Shown one piece after another: positions 19,401-27,780 of a stretch of 64,000 bases of DNA (positions within the stretch are counted from its first letter, which is position 1; every line of letters begins with the position of its first letter). The stretch comes from Deltaproteobacteria bacterium. GTDB lineage: Bacteria > Myxococcota_A > Polyangia > Polyangiales > Houyiibacteriaceae. The translations under genes and the position numbers were made by a program. Under the pieces are notes generated by a model that saw nothing but the letters and a program-made list of their open reading frames with translations, made no database searches and had not been told where the DNA came from. The stretch is taken from positions 434,001-498,000 of the forward strand of contig JAEPMI010000007.1 in the NCBI GenBank assembly GCA_017644045.1. Direction: 5' to 3'.

Positions 19401-21004
19401 AGCGCGGCGGCGGCGGGCATCGCCACTGCAGCGCTGAATCGGCCCGCGCTTCCAGCGGGCCGGGCGGCTGCCTCACGGAACCCATTGAAGTACGTCTGGG
19501 TCTCGCCCCCGGGCGCGCGCACCACGTCCGGCAGCCCATCGCGGTCCACGTCGAAGAGGTCCAGGTCGGCCTCGGAGAGCGAACCGATGGGAGCGGACGG
19601 GATCGTCCGGACCGTGGCCCAATCGATCCCACCCATCGGGCCGCCCCCCGCGACCGCTGACGTGTATTCGAAGGTCGCTGGTGGGAGCACCGCTCCCGTC
19701 AGCGCTGGCGGAAGGGCGTTCTCCAGGACCGCCTGGCCAACGGAGTATCCGTGGGTCGGGTCCACGACCTCGGGCCGCCCTTCGAGCTGAATGGACCGGA
19801 GGAGCGAGATGGGCCCTGGATGGTAGGTGAGCCAGTAACGTCGGACGAGCTCACGCTGGCCGCTGTCCCCGGCTGCTGTGATCGTGATGCCTCGAAGTCG
19901 CCGCGCCCGACGGATCTCGAAGCCAGGCCGATAGCTGGCGGTGACGTCCGGACGCTCCTCGTACGTGAACCACACACGGACGGCGTATTCGGCGAGCGGC
20001 GCGTCACAGCCGCGCGCCTCGGCGGCAGCGGTGACCGGCTCCGTCAGAGAGGACGCGCAGCTGACCGGGGACGTGTAGTGGATACGTGTCAGGTAGGGCT
20101 CGTTCTCCGAGCCCCAGGAACCGTCCGGCTGCTGAGCCGGGTACTGGTCGAAGTGATAGTGAATGACTGAACCGGCGCGGTCCGAGGTGCGCGTGTTGCG
20201 CCAGGAGTAGATCCGGCCTTCGTTCTCCACGATCGAGTACGGGCTGGTCGCCACCACTTCGGTCGGCCCCTCGTCGAGCTCACCATAGTCTCGTCGAACA
20301 CCGTCGACGTCCTGGACCACCCAACGTCGATAGTCGGGTGCGCGGAACACGCGTGCGCCTCCGCTCGACCGGAGCCGATACTCGGCCCAGTCGTCACCGA
20401 CGTCCGCCGGCCGCCTCGTGCAATCGCCGTGGTAGCCGGCACAGTCGATCGCCGACGCCTCGGCTGGGTCGACCGGGACGAGCTCCTGCCCGTCGAGGAT
20501 GAAGCGATCCTCCACAGATACCTCGTCACCGCCGGCATACGCCTGGTTGCCGTTGACCATCGCGTAGCGCGGGCGCCGCGTCGGGTCGCGCTGGATCACG
20601 CTCACGGGCAGGGACCAACCGAGACCGGCGACGCCCTGCCCCGCCTGACTCGAATAGCTCAGTGACAGGCGGGGCGCGTGGCCCGCACGACCGGGGGGCA
20701 GCACGATCGGCAGCGAGTAGCTCCCGCCGCCGGTGTGGGGGGAGGCCGCGAAGGTGCCCCCCATTCCCTCGATCGATCCCTCACCACCGGGGAAGGTCGC
20801 GAGACCGGGCCTGACCGCGCTCTTGTTCTCGACGACAGGCGCCGCCGGAGGACGGGTCGGGTTGACGATGACCGGGTCCCGCGTGCGGTCGGCTGACCCT
20901 GGCTGGCGCGGCGCGAGCTCGGTCGTGCGGGTGCGTGAGTCTTGCGCCATCGCGGCGCTGGCGACCGCCAGCAGCAGGAGCGTGAGAATGGGTCGTCGGT
21001 TCAT
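13430..21004 (-). CDS. giant SpvB/VCBS/TcdB-middle/RHS protein with C-terminal tip domain
   Basis: 2524 residues, SD GGAGGA eight bases before ATG. Signal peptide 1-21 (LLLLAVASAAMA). SpvB-type domain (about 90-400) has GGSYSLPIVLPPGRAG and LSLSYSSQAGQG. VCBS/FG-GAP repeats with calcium-type loops follow (about 480-830: LFDVDRDGLPDV, DTDGDGISEY, VDADGYVDVV, DFNGDGLIDV, DLNGDGWADA, DIDGDGMIDI). A TcdB-like middle and many YD/RHS repeats lead to the RHS core end with DALGSTSAVVD, TGFTGKEADDEVGLTYFGER, YLLSHLAHWATPDP and the cleavage-type motif DPLGL near 2270. The last ~250 residues are an unrelated tip. This is the domain order of Tc-toxin B plus C subunits in one chain. Divergent from the 2008-residue lipoprotein. 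Confidence 0.9.
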   Translation of the reverse strand: MNRRPILTLLLLAVASAAMAQDSRTRTTELAPRQPGSADRTRDPVIVNPTRPPAAPVVENKSAVRPGLATFPGGEGSIEGMGGTFAASPHTGGGSYSLPIVLPPGRAGHAPRLSLSYSSQAGQGVAGLGWSLPVSVIQRDPTRRPRYAMVNGNQAYAGGDEVSVEDRFILDGQELVPVDPAEASAIDCAGYHGDCTRRPADVGDDWAEYRLRSSGGARVFRAPDYRRWVVQDVDGVRRDYGELDEGPTEVVATSPYSIVENEGRIYSWRNTRTSDRAGSVIHYHFDQYPAQQPDGSWGSENEPYLTRIHYTSPVSCASSLTEPVTAAAEARGCDAPLAEYAVRVWFTYEERPDVTASYRPGFEIRRARRLRGITITAAGDSGQRELVRRYWLTYHPGPISLLRSIQLEGRPEVVDPTHGYSVGQAVLENALPPALTGAVLPPATFEYTSAVAGGGPMGGIDWATVRTIPSAPIGSLSEADLDLFDVDRDGLPDVVRAPGGETQTYFNGFREAAARPAGSAGRFSAAVAMPAAAALELDDPYVRPMDTDGDGISEYFRVDAGGAAHSRFRPRRTLQATTVRRSELGLEWEAETTNVGASTLPDLSSLDGPRTRYLDVDADGYVDVVESNGSETFIWWNLAPYGHPGDFGSTTQGGFGAWNVHSGDPDVFSCSPISFDEPEAKTADFNGDGLIDVGEVIGNHLAVYYGRGDGTFGSDACEHDVYLTDALAGVGAAGAGAVRFADLNGDGWADAVSLSDNIAIALGGPEGFDPVQTQAVLGTGQDLDLRLADIDGDGMIDILRGESGNWSYFTPGGLHRPRLLERIDNGLGAVTTIEYGTGTAEYLRDLEAADQCDQNGCTEEVFRWEERPELACESITGCPAGLGSAAFNVMVVKAIEVRDGFGAIRLDDTGMPDEQVSRTEYDYHDGAYDANGRALLGFAVTDTHRVGDASHPDGYARTRFHQARRPAELAGDGLAANPYAPLQGQPYLSESWVLEADSTRRYGSTEHTTHALRTLLFGLDGRPVQRVDVQQTDKLMYGTEGYVPGYETLAFPGVVPEGPGAATSGAGADAPDLAWYGDALQHQVHARASSFAHVRSRIDRRDNLGAVWASTEFGRLRDEGDVAPQSYGETIHRFQDHRLHNGQGQWITVTDGERVTGEGTEAYQVVYRKTDELGRVIIEGRPASADVAFDFGELGTQPAGSLLLAATRYDAWGNPVVTCEGGEEPDLDACLHYAETTYDKFFADLVRTERVHVGETVTGGFLKSGIVFDRGLGVPWYAVDPANDWKQLFYDGLGRPTALFRRAVDCSPAPALTHSYEVGDPVHVVRTRTRQSCDAYGEERVYVDGLGRPRGRVSFDVGSDTWVRSGIALLDSAGEVRRAYQVDRLAGADPTPEMALVLPTSPSVMFERDGFGRTVRRFDELGQPAETRYGALSTETWDAEDLGGGPLSATPTIARVDGHQRAYQLVQHNRLPDGTGEEFVHLTTAYRADGSPMQVFRWRATTSGRPAPGTLQPPGATGEMSGRTMVRDTMGRTLAVFDPSVDDPSAPVERASWRYLWGASTHLMAVRDPRGCGQDFFYDPAGRMVGERVVGCPEAVAPPEPQASLPPDAFGAAMAGPVHVRTWFDQLPPWYDAAEGFAPGIADKYMHRGRIAATEDTVQRSVVLYDERGRPVREDSQLARITEGGALGPIATLDAAPPAAPELDVVFDTERTYVATQTFDAMDRVVTRELPPEPDWALLGGAGDAPEVSGHAAFDERRGLLAASYVEIDGAAQPLVRSVQYTPHGAPAETWFGSVDSELHTTLSFDAKLRLDAQTTTRAPTGGAGVEPSLEAVTVVAAWDHHYDEVDRLERVDDLRHPEEWVHAPRSVEARHDALSRVVGIDYGYATGAGSFDGVSEPADDWRDDHAVQAAVDPMRPTPAPMVSAQPAERPVSLTYAFDWLGNLTAADDDAHAFYERSIGELTHGVEVGARPSAPYLASNLDGSVPSDLGGYLSLDYGRGGNVRSMTVHGQCTHAGAGTCVDPGGSDLGARRMALESGCSCAVEQHYTYAHDAVNRIVEARRYDRGGSEDWQVRARQRYGYDHANQRRIKLSESYQGGLPMARTALYVRPGEYERRGVTWDGSGWAASSALGSESQYLVSGARIVWSAADPVTGLDPNHRITFTLRDALGSTSAVVDLQSNELVSHETRYPNGTRETLTVADTPVPGEPTGFTGKEADDEVGLTYFGERYLLSHLAHWATPDPAEIHAAAGGELANHYHYVGGRILDHIDPLGLAAKAAVAPETPIHGDTPLERMINTWRFSQGLEQLTFHVVGRGTVIPEDRKSTDSTAAMQFEASQFLNDLIVEREYWIDSSIRTFMSGEEEDAYDTMVERLDRFLPMDESRQVNAQVTWWDSGRDFELGWINITMKFGVPVGAKPVGVWEGEFSDVVRADGSYDLSRATQLSIKQDGATANGSLSESERHGSGSTRGTSSSGTFSLWDEAVLVIEVHAEIGDSIEVHRAVTVGQSDVLHFTRGAEVESESD

Positions 21005-21190
21005 CGGTAGCGTCCTCCGTACCCCCCTCTGCCTCTGGAGCCGTCATCGGATCAGAACGCGAACGCGGGCGTCCGCTCACTCGAAGCCGCCTCGTTTCGC
21101 TCGTGATTTCGCGCCCATGAGAGCCAGCCGAACGCGAATTCAGAGCATCGCCGGCCGCTGTCAGCATGGAGTCCGACCTGGGAGAGACTC
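21005..21190 (+). promoter_or_regulatory. divergent intergenic region between the RHS giant and the 2008-residue lipoprotein gene
   Basis: 186 bp holding both start regions: SD for the minus gene at about 21013-21018, and GGGAGAG for the plus gene. The 9-mer GAACGCGAA occurs twice (21055-21063 and 21130-21138), and GAACGCG follows directly after the first copy. These could be promoter elements for the linked ECF-like sigma factor; that is a guess from position only. Confidence 0.35.
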
Positions 21191-24100
21191 ATGCGTGGAC
21201 GAAACCAACTGCCCTTCTGGATCTGCCTCCTCACTGCGTGCAGCGGAGGCGACCCAAACCCGACCAAGACGACCGAGGACCTCGCAGACCGAGCGGATCG
21301 TCGCGTGCGGATCGAGACCATCACCGACGGTGAACCCGGCTCTGTAGAGATGGCCCTGAAAGCCGCCGACGACTTCCTGGGAGAAGGCGGGACCAGCTTC
21401 GCCGCAGAGCTCCGGCAAGCCTGCGCCGATGAGCTCGAAGGCACGATGGACGTGTCCTTCATCGACTCCTGCGGAGGGGTACCGGACTGGCTGGACGGCA
21501 GCGGGGCCCCGCTCACGTCGACCACCTTCCGCCGGTATGCCCTTCTGTCGGCGTGCGTCGGCGGCCACTACCTGACGATGTCCCGCACGGTCGCGCCCAT
21601 CCACCTGCTCCACGTGAACGAGGACGGCGACGAGCGGGTGATACTGACGCAGGCACCGCCCGAGACCGTCGACTTCGTGGTGGCACACAACTTCACCGTT
21701 CCGCCGCAGGTGCCCCGACAACAGGCAACCTTCGCAGCGCATGCGCTGGCCGAGCTCCATCGCTCCGCGACCTGGCTCGGTCTCGCACTGAATCCGAACG
21801 TCTGCGACGACCCCGTATACGACGACGGCGGCGAACGGCTCGAGACCCTCGGTGCCCTGCTCGCCGAGGTCGTCATGAACATCGAGGAGGCCGCCCAGCT
21901 CGCCGAGAACCGCATGCTGGACGCCGCGCAGGCACGGCGCGCCGCCGAGCGCGACCCGAACCGTGGTCGCATTCTCAGCTGGCGTGCTCCGCTCGAGTCT
22001 CGGCTCGACGCGGCGAACGTGCTCCACCGTCCCGAGGACGCCTTCGAAGGGCACGGGGGTCTCTTCCCCGTGGTGACGGCGGTCCCGCAGACTCGGTCGG
22101 AAGAGCGGGCATACCACCTCCTCCGCGACCGCCGAGTCGACCCCAGCCTTCGCGGCGCGGCACTCCGGTCCGCGCTCCTGAACGCCATGAACGAGGACTA
22201 CCCCTCGGCGTCCGCTACTCCGACCTTCGGCAGCGATGCCGACGGCTTCCTCGGCAACGTTCGCGTGGACCCGCTCGAGCTCGACCGTGCGGCGTTGCGG
22301 CTCGAGCAGGAAGCCCGCGTGCTCGGACGCGCGATCGTCGAGGACCCGGCAACACCCGCGCGCTTCCTGAACGTCGACCGTCCGTTGCGCGAGGTGGACT
22401 GGGCCTACCCCTACGCCCTGACGGAGGGGCGCGTGTTGATGGATCTCGCCGAGCCAGGAATCACCGATGGGCTGACCACCGACTATGGAATGCGCAGCGT
22501 CTCGTCCCTCTATGACTACCTCCACTACGTCGTCCATCGAATCCGCGCGCGGCCGCTCGGCGAGTCGCAGGACACGTTCGGGAGCCTCTTCGCCTACCTC
22601 GACTCCCAGGTGGAGGATCGCGCGCGGGTCTGCTGGATCGAAGCTGACGAGACGGACCGGCTCCGTCCGCACGACCGACTCACCCTTCGCTTCCACGACG
22701 CCCCGGGCCCCGAGTCGGGACCGCAGTACCTCGTTTGGCGGGGCGAAGCCGGACTCGAATGTGCGATGACCGGTCGGCTGGGCGGTGCGGACGTCTGCGA
22801 CGAGACCCCCGTGCGCGTCGAACGGACCACGGAGGTCACCGCGACTCCCGCTTACAACGACCACGGCGACCACATGGTGACGCTCGACATCCGACGCCCC
22901 GAGCAGCTCGTCGGAGAGCGAATCTACGTCACGCGGGACCTGGACCCCGCGGGCTCACGCCGTGAGCTGCTCTTCGGAATGGAGGTTCAGGCGTCGCCCT
23001 ACTCGGACGACCTGATGTTCGAGGCGGCGACCACCACGACCACCACACGCAGCGAATCGGAGAGGGACCTCGGCCTCGGCTTGACCGTGCGGCTGGATGC
23101 CGGGACCGACGCTGGCAGCGGCATTGGGGGGTTCTGGTTCGAGGGAGAGGACGGTCGAACCCGGACCAACGGTTTCACGTCGGGTCCCGTAGACCCCTCC
23201 GAACCCGGTTGGACCTTCGACTTCGGCTTCGAAGAGCCCGAAGGACCGGCCATGCAGTGTGCCTTCGCCCCACTCGGGCCCGTGCTACGAGAAGGCATCA
23301 GGCGCACCATCGCGGCGAACCATCGCGACCCTGCAGGGCTCGCGCTGCAGTGCGCGGGCATCGTCGACGCAGACCTTCCTCTGAAGCTGGAGGATGCCCT
23401 CACGGAGGAGTTCACCGGCGAAGACGACCTCGAGTCGAGCGTGGCTTGGTACCTCGACCGCGCACGGCGCTCCGCCACCGAAGCCGACCGCATCGGGGAG
23501 GAACTCTACGCGCAGCACCTGGCCATCGACCAGCGCGAGGAGTCGTTCGATATCCGGGAAGCGGGGCTGAACACCCGCCTGGACGACATCGCCGGCCGCA
23601 TCGCACAGCTGTGTGGGGGTCACGTCGACATGAGCCGCATCCGCGAAGCGGCATGCCCCGACGCCGACTCCGACTGTGACCTGGCGGGCTTCATCTTGGA
23701 CGTGCTCGAGAACGAAGACCTCGTGGACGCATACGACGAACTTGGCTCCGACTTGATCGGCCTGCGGGCCTGCCTGAGCGAGGACACGGAGTGGGTCGCC
23801 GTCGGCAATCGAGACCTCTGCGGCTTCCGGATGGGCGACCTCCCCATCTGCGTCTGCGACGACCCGGACTCGAGCGCCTGTCCCCCGTGCCCCGTGCTGG
23901 CTCCCGACCACGCCCTCGGCGGCGACGACTGCAGCGATCACTACTCCGATGCGGGCTTCGGAGGCATCGACGGCGTGTTGATCGACCGGCGCTTGGGCAT
24001 TCAGGCCACCGACTACGACCGTCGGGCAAGCGCGAGCTACAGCGACTGCGAAGCCCTGATCGACCTTCGCGAGGGGACCGCCAGCCCAGCTTCGCTGGAG

Positions 24101-27100
24101 TGGTTCACCGAGCAGAACGTACGCGACGCGGCGCGGTTTCTCACCGTGCATCGAAGCGCAACGAACATGGCGGAGGTTCGCGCGAGCGGACGGACCCTCC
24201 TCTCGATGGCCGACGGCGCTGGTGTTCCGAAGTACGAGAGCTGGCCCTTCTGCGCTCACCCCGGCCTCAATCCGGCAGTGGCAGCACAGGCAGAAGCGGC
24301 GGGTTCGTTCCTCGGCGGCCTGTGGTGCGACCCCTCGTTTCCCACCGACGGCAACCACGGAGCCGTCGCGGATCGAATCAGCCGCGCGGCTCGGATCCTC
24401 GGTCTGTTCACTGGAGCAGAGGTCGAGATCCAGAACTGGGACGAGCACGTGTGGAACACCACGCCCTTCAACATCAGCGCCGACCTCCAGGAGCGGCCCC
24501 CACCGACCTGGTTCGCCGCGCTGCCGGACGTGCCGGATCCGATCGAGCGATGGTGGGAGAGTGATGGCTGGACCTGCTGGCAGAACGACGACCCGAAGTG
24601 CTTCGCCTCGACCCGAACCTACGTCTCACCTCCCATGCCGCAGATCATCCGGGCCTTCTGGGCGAAGGGTGGATGTGACGTCGGCTACAGCGGCTGGGAG
24701 CACGAGTCGACGAACTACGCGGCGTGCGGTGCCATCCAACACCTCTTCGATGGGGACTCGTCGGTCCCCTACGCGGAGGCCCTCACACCCGACGCCGACG
24801 TCCAGTACTTCGAAAGGGGGCACGTCATCGACGCGCTCGAGCTCGCCTGCCTGAGCAACGTGGAACGGGATGGCGGCTGCGACACCATGCTCGCCGACCC
24901 GCCTCCCATTCATGGTCCAGCCGACCTGGCCAACCTCAGCGCGTACATCTCGTGCGCTGCGGATGCGGTCGAGTCCAAGATGGAGGAGACGGCCATCCGT
25001 GACCTGCCGGACCCGCTGATCCGGGCACTCGAACAGAACCAGTCACGGGTACCGGAGCTGCAGGGCAGCCACGGTCAGGCCGCGCTGGCCATCGCGGGAA
25101 CGGTCCAGGAGATCGTCCGCATCGCCCACGCGGCGACCTCGGCGACCCGCGACTCCGCGCTCGAGCTGAAGCTCATGCAGAGCCGGCTGAAGCAGCTCGA
25201 CCTGGAAGACCAGCTCAGCGACATCCAGTACGAAGCCTCGGAGGAGGCGCAGCGTTTGAGCGCGATTTCGAACTACATCGGAGGCATCGGGTCGAGTGCC
25301 ATGAGCCACATGTCGGGCAACAAGGCTGGCCCGTTCGGCGCGCTGACGACGCTGACGAGCACCATCATCGACGTGATTGCGGCCGAGGCGTCCATTCATG
25401 CCAACCGCGCGCAGAGCTTCGTCACCGAGCGCATCGAGGACGAGGAGCGGAAGCAGCAGATGCTGAGCGCGATCCTCGCCGTTTTGGCACGCGTCGACAA
25501 GATCAACGACCTCCTGACGACTCTCCGTTCCACCCTCGCGACGCTCGAGTCCCAGATCGAGGCTCTCCGCAGCAACCGCGCGGAGGCACGGCGACTCCTC
25601 AACCAGCTCCAGCTGGTCGAAGCCGAACGGGATGCGCGCAGCGTCATGGTCGACACGGCGCTCTCGGCCCGGCTGGACACTCTCCAGATTCGCTACGAGC
25701 GCGCTCTGACCACAGCCAAGCGCGACACCTTCCTCGCAGCCCGCGCGATCGAGCAGCGGATTGGCGAGTCACTGGTCCTCATGAACGGCGTCCCCGAGTT
25801 CCTCGAAGAGGCACCCGCCACTTGGGCGCCACGCATCTGCTCGCTGACGGGCATCGACTACGAGAAGATCCGAGCTCGGGTGGAGGAACAGGCCGACGCG
25901 GGGGACTACGTCCCGTCCGACCCGGGAAATGACTACGCTGACGAGTACGCGACGCACATGGTCGAGCGGCTGGAGAGTCTGATGCTCTCGTACCGCTACG
26001 AAGCGCCGTTCCAGCGGGGAACGCAGACTCTCGTGCTCTCACTGCGCGACGACATCGTCAACGCACCGGAGCCCTGCCAGGTACCGGGCCCCAACCTGCT
26101 CCATGGCACGGTCGACCTCGGCACCGGCTGGCTCGCGGGCTGCACCGCGGGAGGAGCATGCCTGAGCCGCGAGCCCATGACGTCCGCGGCTCCCGACGTG
26201 CACACCAGCTACATCGACGGATCGGGAGCCTACGACACTCGCGTCGTGACCCTCGTTCCGAGCATGGGTGGCTCGGGAGTGGTGTTCGAGCAGCCGAGCT
26301 ACTACCAGGAGGTCGAGCTCGGAGGCGGTGTGCACTCCTTCAGCTGGCTCGAATGGGGGAGCTCGGTCGAGGGATTCGTGACGGACGAGACGGGTGTCGA
26401 GCTCTCCGGTGACCTCGGCTGTGTGCCGCTCGAGGATGGCTTTCGCCACTGTGAGTTGCGCTTCACACCCGAACCCGGCACCCACCGCGCTGGGTTCCGT
26501 CTACTCGCAGGCGCCACTGAGGGCGAGGTCCTGGCGCCCCAGCTGGAGCGAGGCTTCTACTCCAGCTTCTTCGCCACGAACGAGCTCCTCACCCAACCGA
26601 TCGGCTGGTGCGCACAGGGCGGGGACGGCGCCTTCCTGGATCACTTCGACATTGGTACGGAGTACTACTGCCCCGACGGAACCGGCGTGGACTGCGCCGT
26701 CGACGACACCTCGGGGTTGCCACACCGGAACTACTTCGAGCACGCGTTCACCATGTCGCCCAGCGAGTTCGAGAGCGGCTCACTCGGTTTCTGGAGTGGC
26801 TTTCCCTCCGGGAACTTCAACTACCGGATCGAACGTGTCGCGATGGTGGGCATCGACGACGGGGACGACAGCCAGATCCCTTGCACCGGAGCCGCGTCGG
26901 CATGCGCGCGGCATGCGCAGTTCTACTACAGCCTCGATCACGACGGCCCGTTCGAGATCCGAAATCACGACAACGACACCTTCGACGCCCACCTCTTCCC
27001 GGGTCGCATCCGCTCGGCGCAGGGGGAGATCGGCCCGCGAGTTGGTCAGCCCACTCCCGACCCGAGCCGACTCGAGCCGATCCTCCGCGACGAGCTCCGA

Positions 27101-27217
27101 GGGCGGCCACTGAGTGGGAGCTTCACCCTCCGACTCTACGAGGACCCGCGGGTGCGCTGGTCGCGGATGGACGACATCCAGGTCGTACTCGAGCTCAGCT
27201 ACTGGACGCGACTGTGA
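21191..27217 (+). CDS. 2008-residue lipoprotein with central helical hairpin, function unknown
   Basis: Signal LPFWICLLTACSGGD with lipobox LTAC. The N-terminal ~1300 residues are globular and mixed, with a Cys-rich patch around 810-910 (DSDCDLAGFI, LCGFRMGDLPICVCDD). Residues about 1320-1358 are a strong amphipathic helix (LELKLMQSRLKQLDLEDQLS). A Gly/Ser/Ala/Ile-rich hydrophobic stretch follows (1360-1403), then a second long coiled coil (1411-1525, with LLTTLRSTLATLESQIEALR). From about 1630 comes a beta-sandwich-like region beginning PNLLHGTVDLGTGWLAGC. Long helices around a hydrophobic turn recall alpha-pore-forming proteins and Tc-toxin A subunits; I see no clear family motif. Its stop overlaps the sigma factor start (GTGA), and it is divergent from the SpvB/RHS gene. 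Confidence 0.8.
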   Translation: MRGRNQLPFWICLLTACSGGDPNPTKTTEDLADRADRRVRIETITDGEPGSVEMALKAADDFLGEGGTSFAAELRQACADELEGTMDVSFIDSCGGVPDWLDGSGAPLTSTTFRRYALLSACVGGHYLTMSRTVAPIHLLHVNEDGDERVILTQAPPETVDFVVAHNFTVPPQVPRQQATFAAHALAELHRSATWLGLALNPNVCDDPVYDDGGERLETLGALLAEVVMNIEEAAQLAENRMLDAAQARRAAERDPNRGRILSWRAPLESRLDAANVLHRPEDAFEGHGGLFPVVTAVPQTRSEERAYHLLRDRRVDPSLRGAALRSALLNAMNEDYPSASATPTFGSDADGFLGNVRVDPLELDRAALRLEQEARVLGRAIVEDPATPARFLNVDRPLREVDWAYPYALTEGRVLMDLAEPGITDGLTTDYGMRSVSSLYDYLHYVVHRIRARPLGESQDTFGSLFAYLDSQVEDRARVCWIEADETDRLRPHDRLTLRFHDAPGPESGPQYLVWRGEAGLECAMTGRLGGADVCDETPVRVERTTEVTATPAYNDHGDHMVTLDIRRPEQLVGERIYVTRDLDPAGSRRELLFGMEVQASPYSDDLMFEAATTTTTTRSESERDLGLGLTVRLDAGTDAGSGIGGFWFEGEDGRTRTNGFTSGPVDPSEPGWTFDFGFEEPEGPAMQCAFAPLGPVLREGIRRTIAANHRDPAGLALQCAGIVDADLPLKLEDALTEEFTGEDDLESSVAWYLDRARRSATEADRIGEELYAQHLAIDQREESFDIREAGLNTRLDDIAGRIAQLCGGHVDMSRIREAACPDADSDCDLAGFILDVLENEDLVDAYDELGSDLIGLRACLSEDTEWVAVGNRDLCGFRMGDLPICVCDDPDSSACPPCPVLAPDHALGGDDCSDHYSDAGFGGIDGVLIDRRLGIQATDYDRRASASYSDCEALIDLREGTASPASLEWFTEQNVRDAARFLTVHRSATNMAEVRASGRTLLSMADGAGVPKYESWPFCAHPGLNPAVAAQAEAAGSFLGGLWCDPSFPTDGNHGAVADRISRAARILGLFTGAEVEIQNWDEHVWNTTPFNISADLQERPPPTWFAALPDVPDPIERWWESDGWTCWQNDDPKCFASTRTYVSPPMPQIIRAFWAKGGCDVGYSGWEHESTNYAACGAIQHLFDGDSSVPYAEALTPDADVQYFERGHVIDALELACLSNVERDGGCDTMLADPPPIHGPADLANLSAYISCAADAVESKMEETAIRDLPDPLIRALEQNQSRVPELQGSHGQAALAIAGTVQEIVRIAHAATSATRDSALELKLMQSRLKQLDLEDQLSDIQYEASEEAQRLSAISNYIGGIGSSAMSHMSGNKAGPFGALTTLTSTIIDVIAAEASIHANRAQSFVTERIEDEERKQQMLSAILAVLARVDKINDLLTTLRSTLATLESQIEALRSNRAEARRLLNQLQLVEAERDARSVMVDTALSARLDTLQIRYERALTTAKRDTFLAARAIEQRIGESLVLMNGVPEFLEEAPATWAPRICSLTGIDYEKIRARVEEQADAGDYVPSDPGNDYADEYATHMVERLESLMLSYRYEAPFQRGTQTLVLSLRDDIVNAPEPCQVPGPNLLHGTVDLGTGWLAGCTAGGACLSREPMTSAAPDVHTSYIDGSGAYDTRVVTLVPSMGGSGVVFEQPSYYQEVELGGGVHSFSWLEWGSSVEGFVTDETGVELSGDLGCVPLEDGFRHCELRFTPEPGTHRAGFRLLAGATEGEVLAPQLERGFYSSFFATNELLTQPIGWCAQGGDGAFLDHFDIGTEYYCPDGTGVDCAVDDTSGLPHRNYFEHAFTMSPSEFESGSLGFWSGFPSGNFNYRIERVAMVGIDDGDDSQIPCTGAASACARHAQFYYSLDHDGPFEIRNHDNDTFDAHLFPGRIRSAQGEIGPRVGQPTPDPSRLEPILRDELRGRPLSGSFTLRLYEDPRVRWSRMDDIQVVLELSYWTRL

Positions 27218-27648
27218 GGGCCGAGCTCTTTCGGACGGCGCGGCCGGCCCTGCTGGCCGCGGCCCGACGCCGGGTCGCTCCCGACGTGGCCGAGGACCTG
27301 GTGCAAGAGACACTCCTGGCCTACCTCGACCGCCCCCCGGCGCGCGAGCCGGTGACCTACATGCACGGAATCCTCCGTCACCTGATCGCTCGCCACCACC
27401 GGCAGTCTTCTCGCGAGTGTCGCACCCGAGCGCTCCAGATTCCGACGAGCCAGCCACCGCGCTGGATCGAGCCTGCACTCGAGCGGGCAGTACGGAAGCT
27501 ACCCGATGAGCAGGCGTCGATCCTGCTTCGACACACCGTGGTGGGCTGGACCACACGAGAGTTGGCGAGCCAGACGTCAATGAGTCGCGGACGACTGGTT
27601 CGAGAGCTCCACCGCGCACGGGAGAGCGTTCGCAACGCACTGGCCTAA
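27214..27648 (+). CDS. ECF-like sigma-70 family factor
   Basis: 144 residues from GTG 27214, which overlaps the stop of the giant lipoprotein by four bases. Region 2 reads VAPDVAEDLVQETLLAYLDR, with the DLVQET pattern that follows region 2.1, and MHGILRHLIARHHRQ as the region 2.4-like DNA-contact helix. Region 4 is LERAVRKLPDEQASILL, then GWTTRELASQTSMSRGRLVR, an HTH with the expected L-P-x-x-x-x and S-x-G-x-L/V-x-R marks. Short but complete for an ECF factor. Translational coupling to a structural or toxin-like gene instead of an anti-sigma gene is unusual. The earlier open frame (from 26608) is only the shadow of the giant gene. Confidence 0.8.
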   Translation: MRAELFRTARPALLAAARRRVAPDVAEDLVQETLLAYLDRPPAREPVTYMHGILRHLIARHHRQSSRECRTRALQIPTSQPPRWIEPALERAVRKLPDEQASILLRHTVVGWTTRELASQTSMSRGRLVRELHRARESVRNALA

Positions 27649-27735
27649 ACGGCCACGATCGTTGGCATTTGCAAAACTTCACTTGCCCGGCGGGCACACC
27701 CGCGCCACAACCTGGCCAACCATGAGTCAGTGACT

Positions 27736-27780
27736 GACCGAGAGTCAGCCTGCGTCTCATGGTGAGCCTGACCCTCGGTC
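27736..27780. promoter_or_regulatory. 13-bp inverted repeat upstream of the TetR-RND operon
   Basis: Arms GACCGAGAGTCAG (27736-27748) and CTGACCCTCGGTC (27768-27780) match at 12 of 13 positions around a 19-base spacer that itself contains CTCA-TGG-TGAG (27756-27766). A further palindrome, AGTCAGTGACT, lies at 27725-27735. No T-run follows, so an operator for the adjacent TetR repressor is more likely than a terminator. The rest of 27649-27844 shows only a GCCCG-G-CGGGC hairpin near 27686. Confidence 0.5.

Noticed and set aside
17585..19660. 691-residue plus-strand ORF
   Set aside because: Antisense shadow of the RHS giant; sequence mirrors its codon bias and has no domain.
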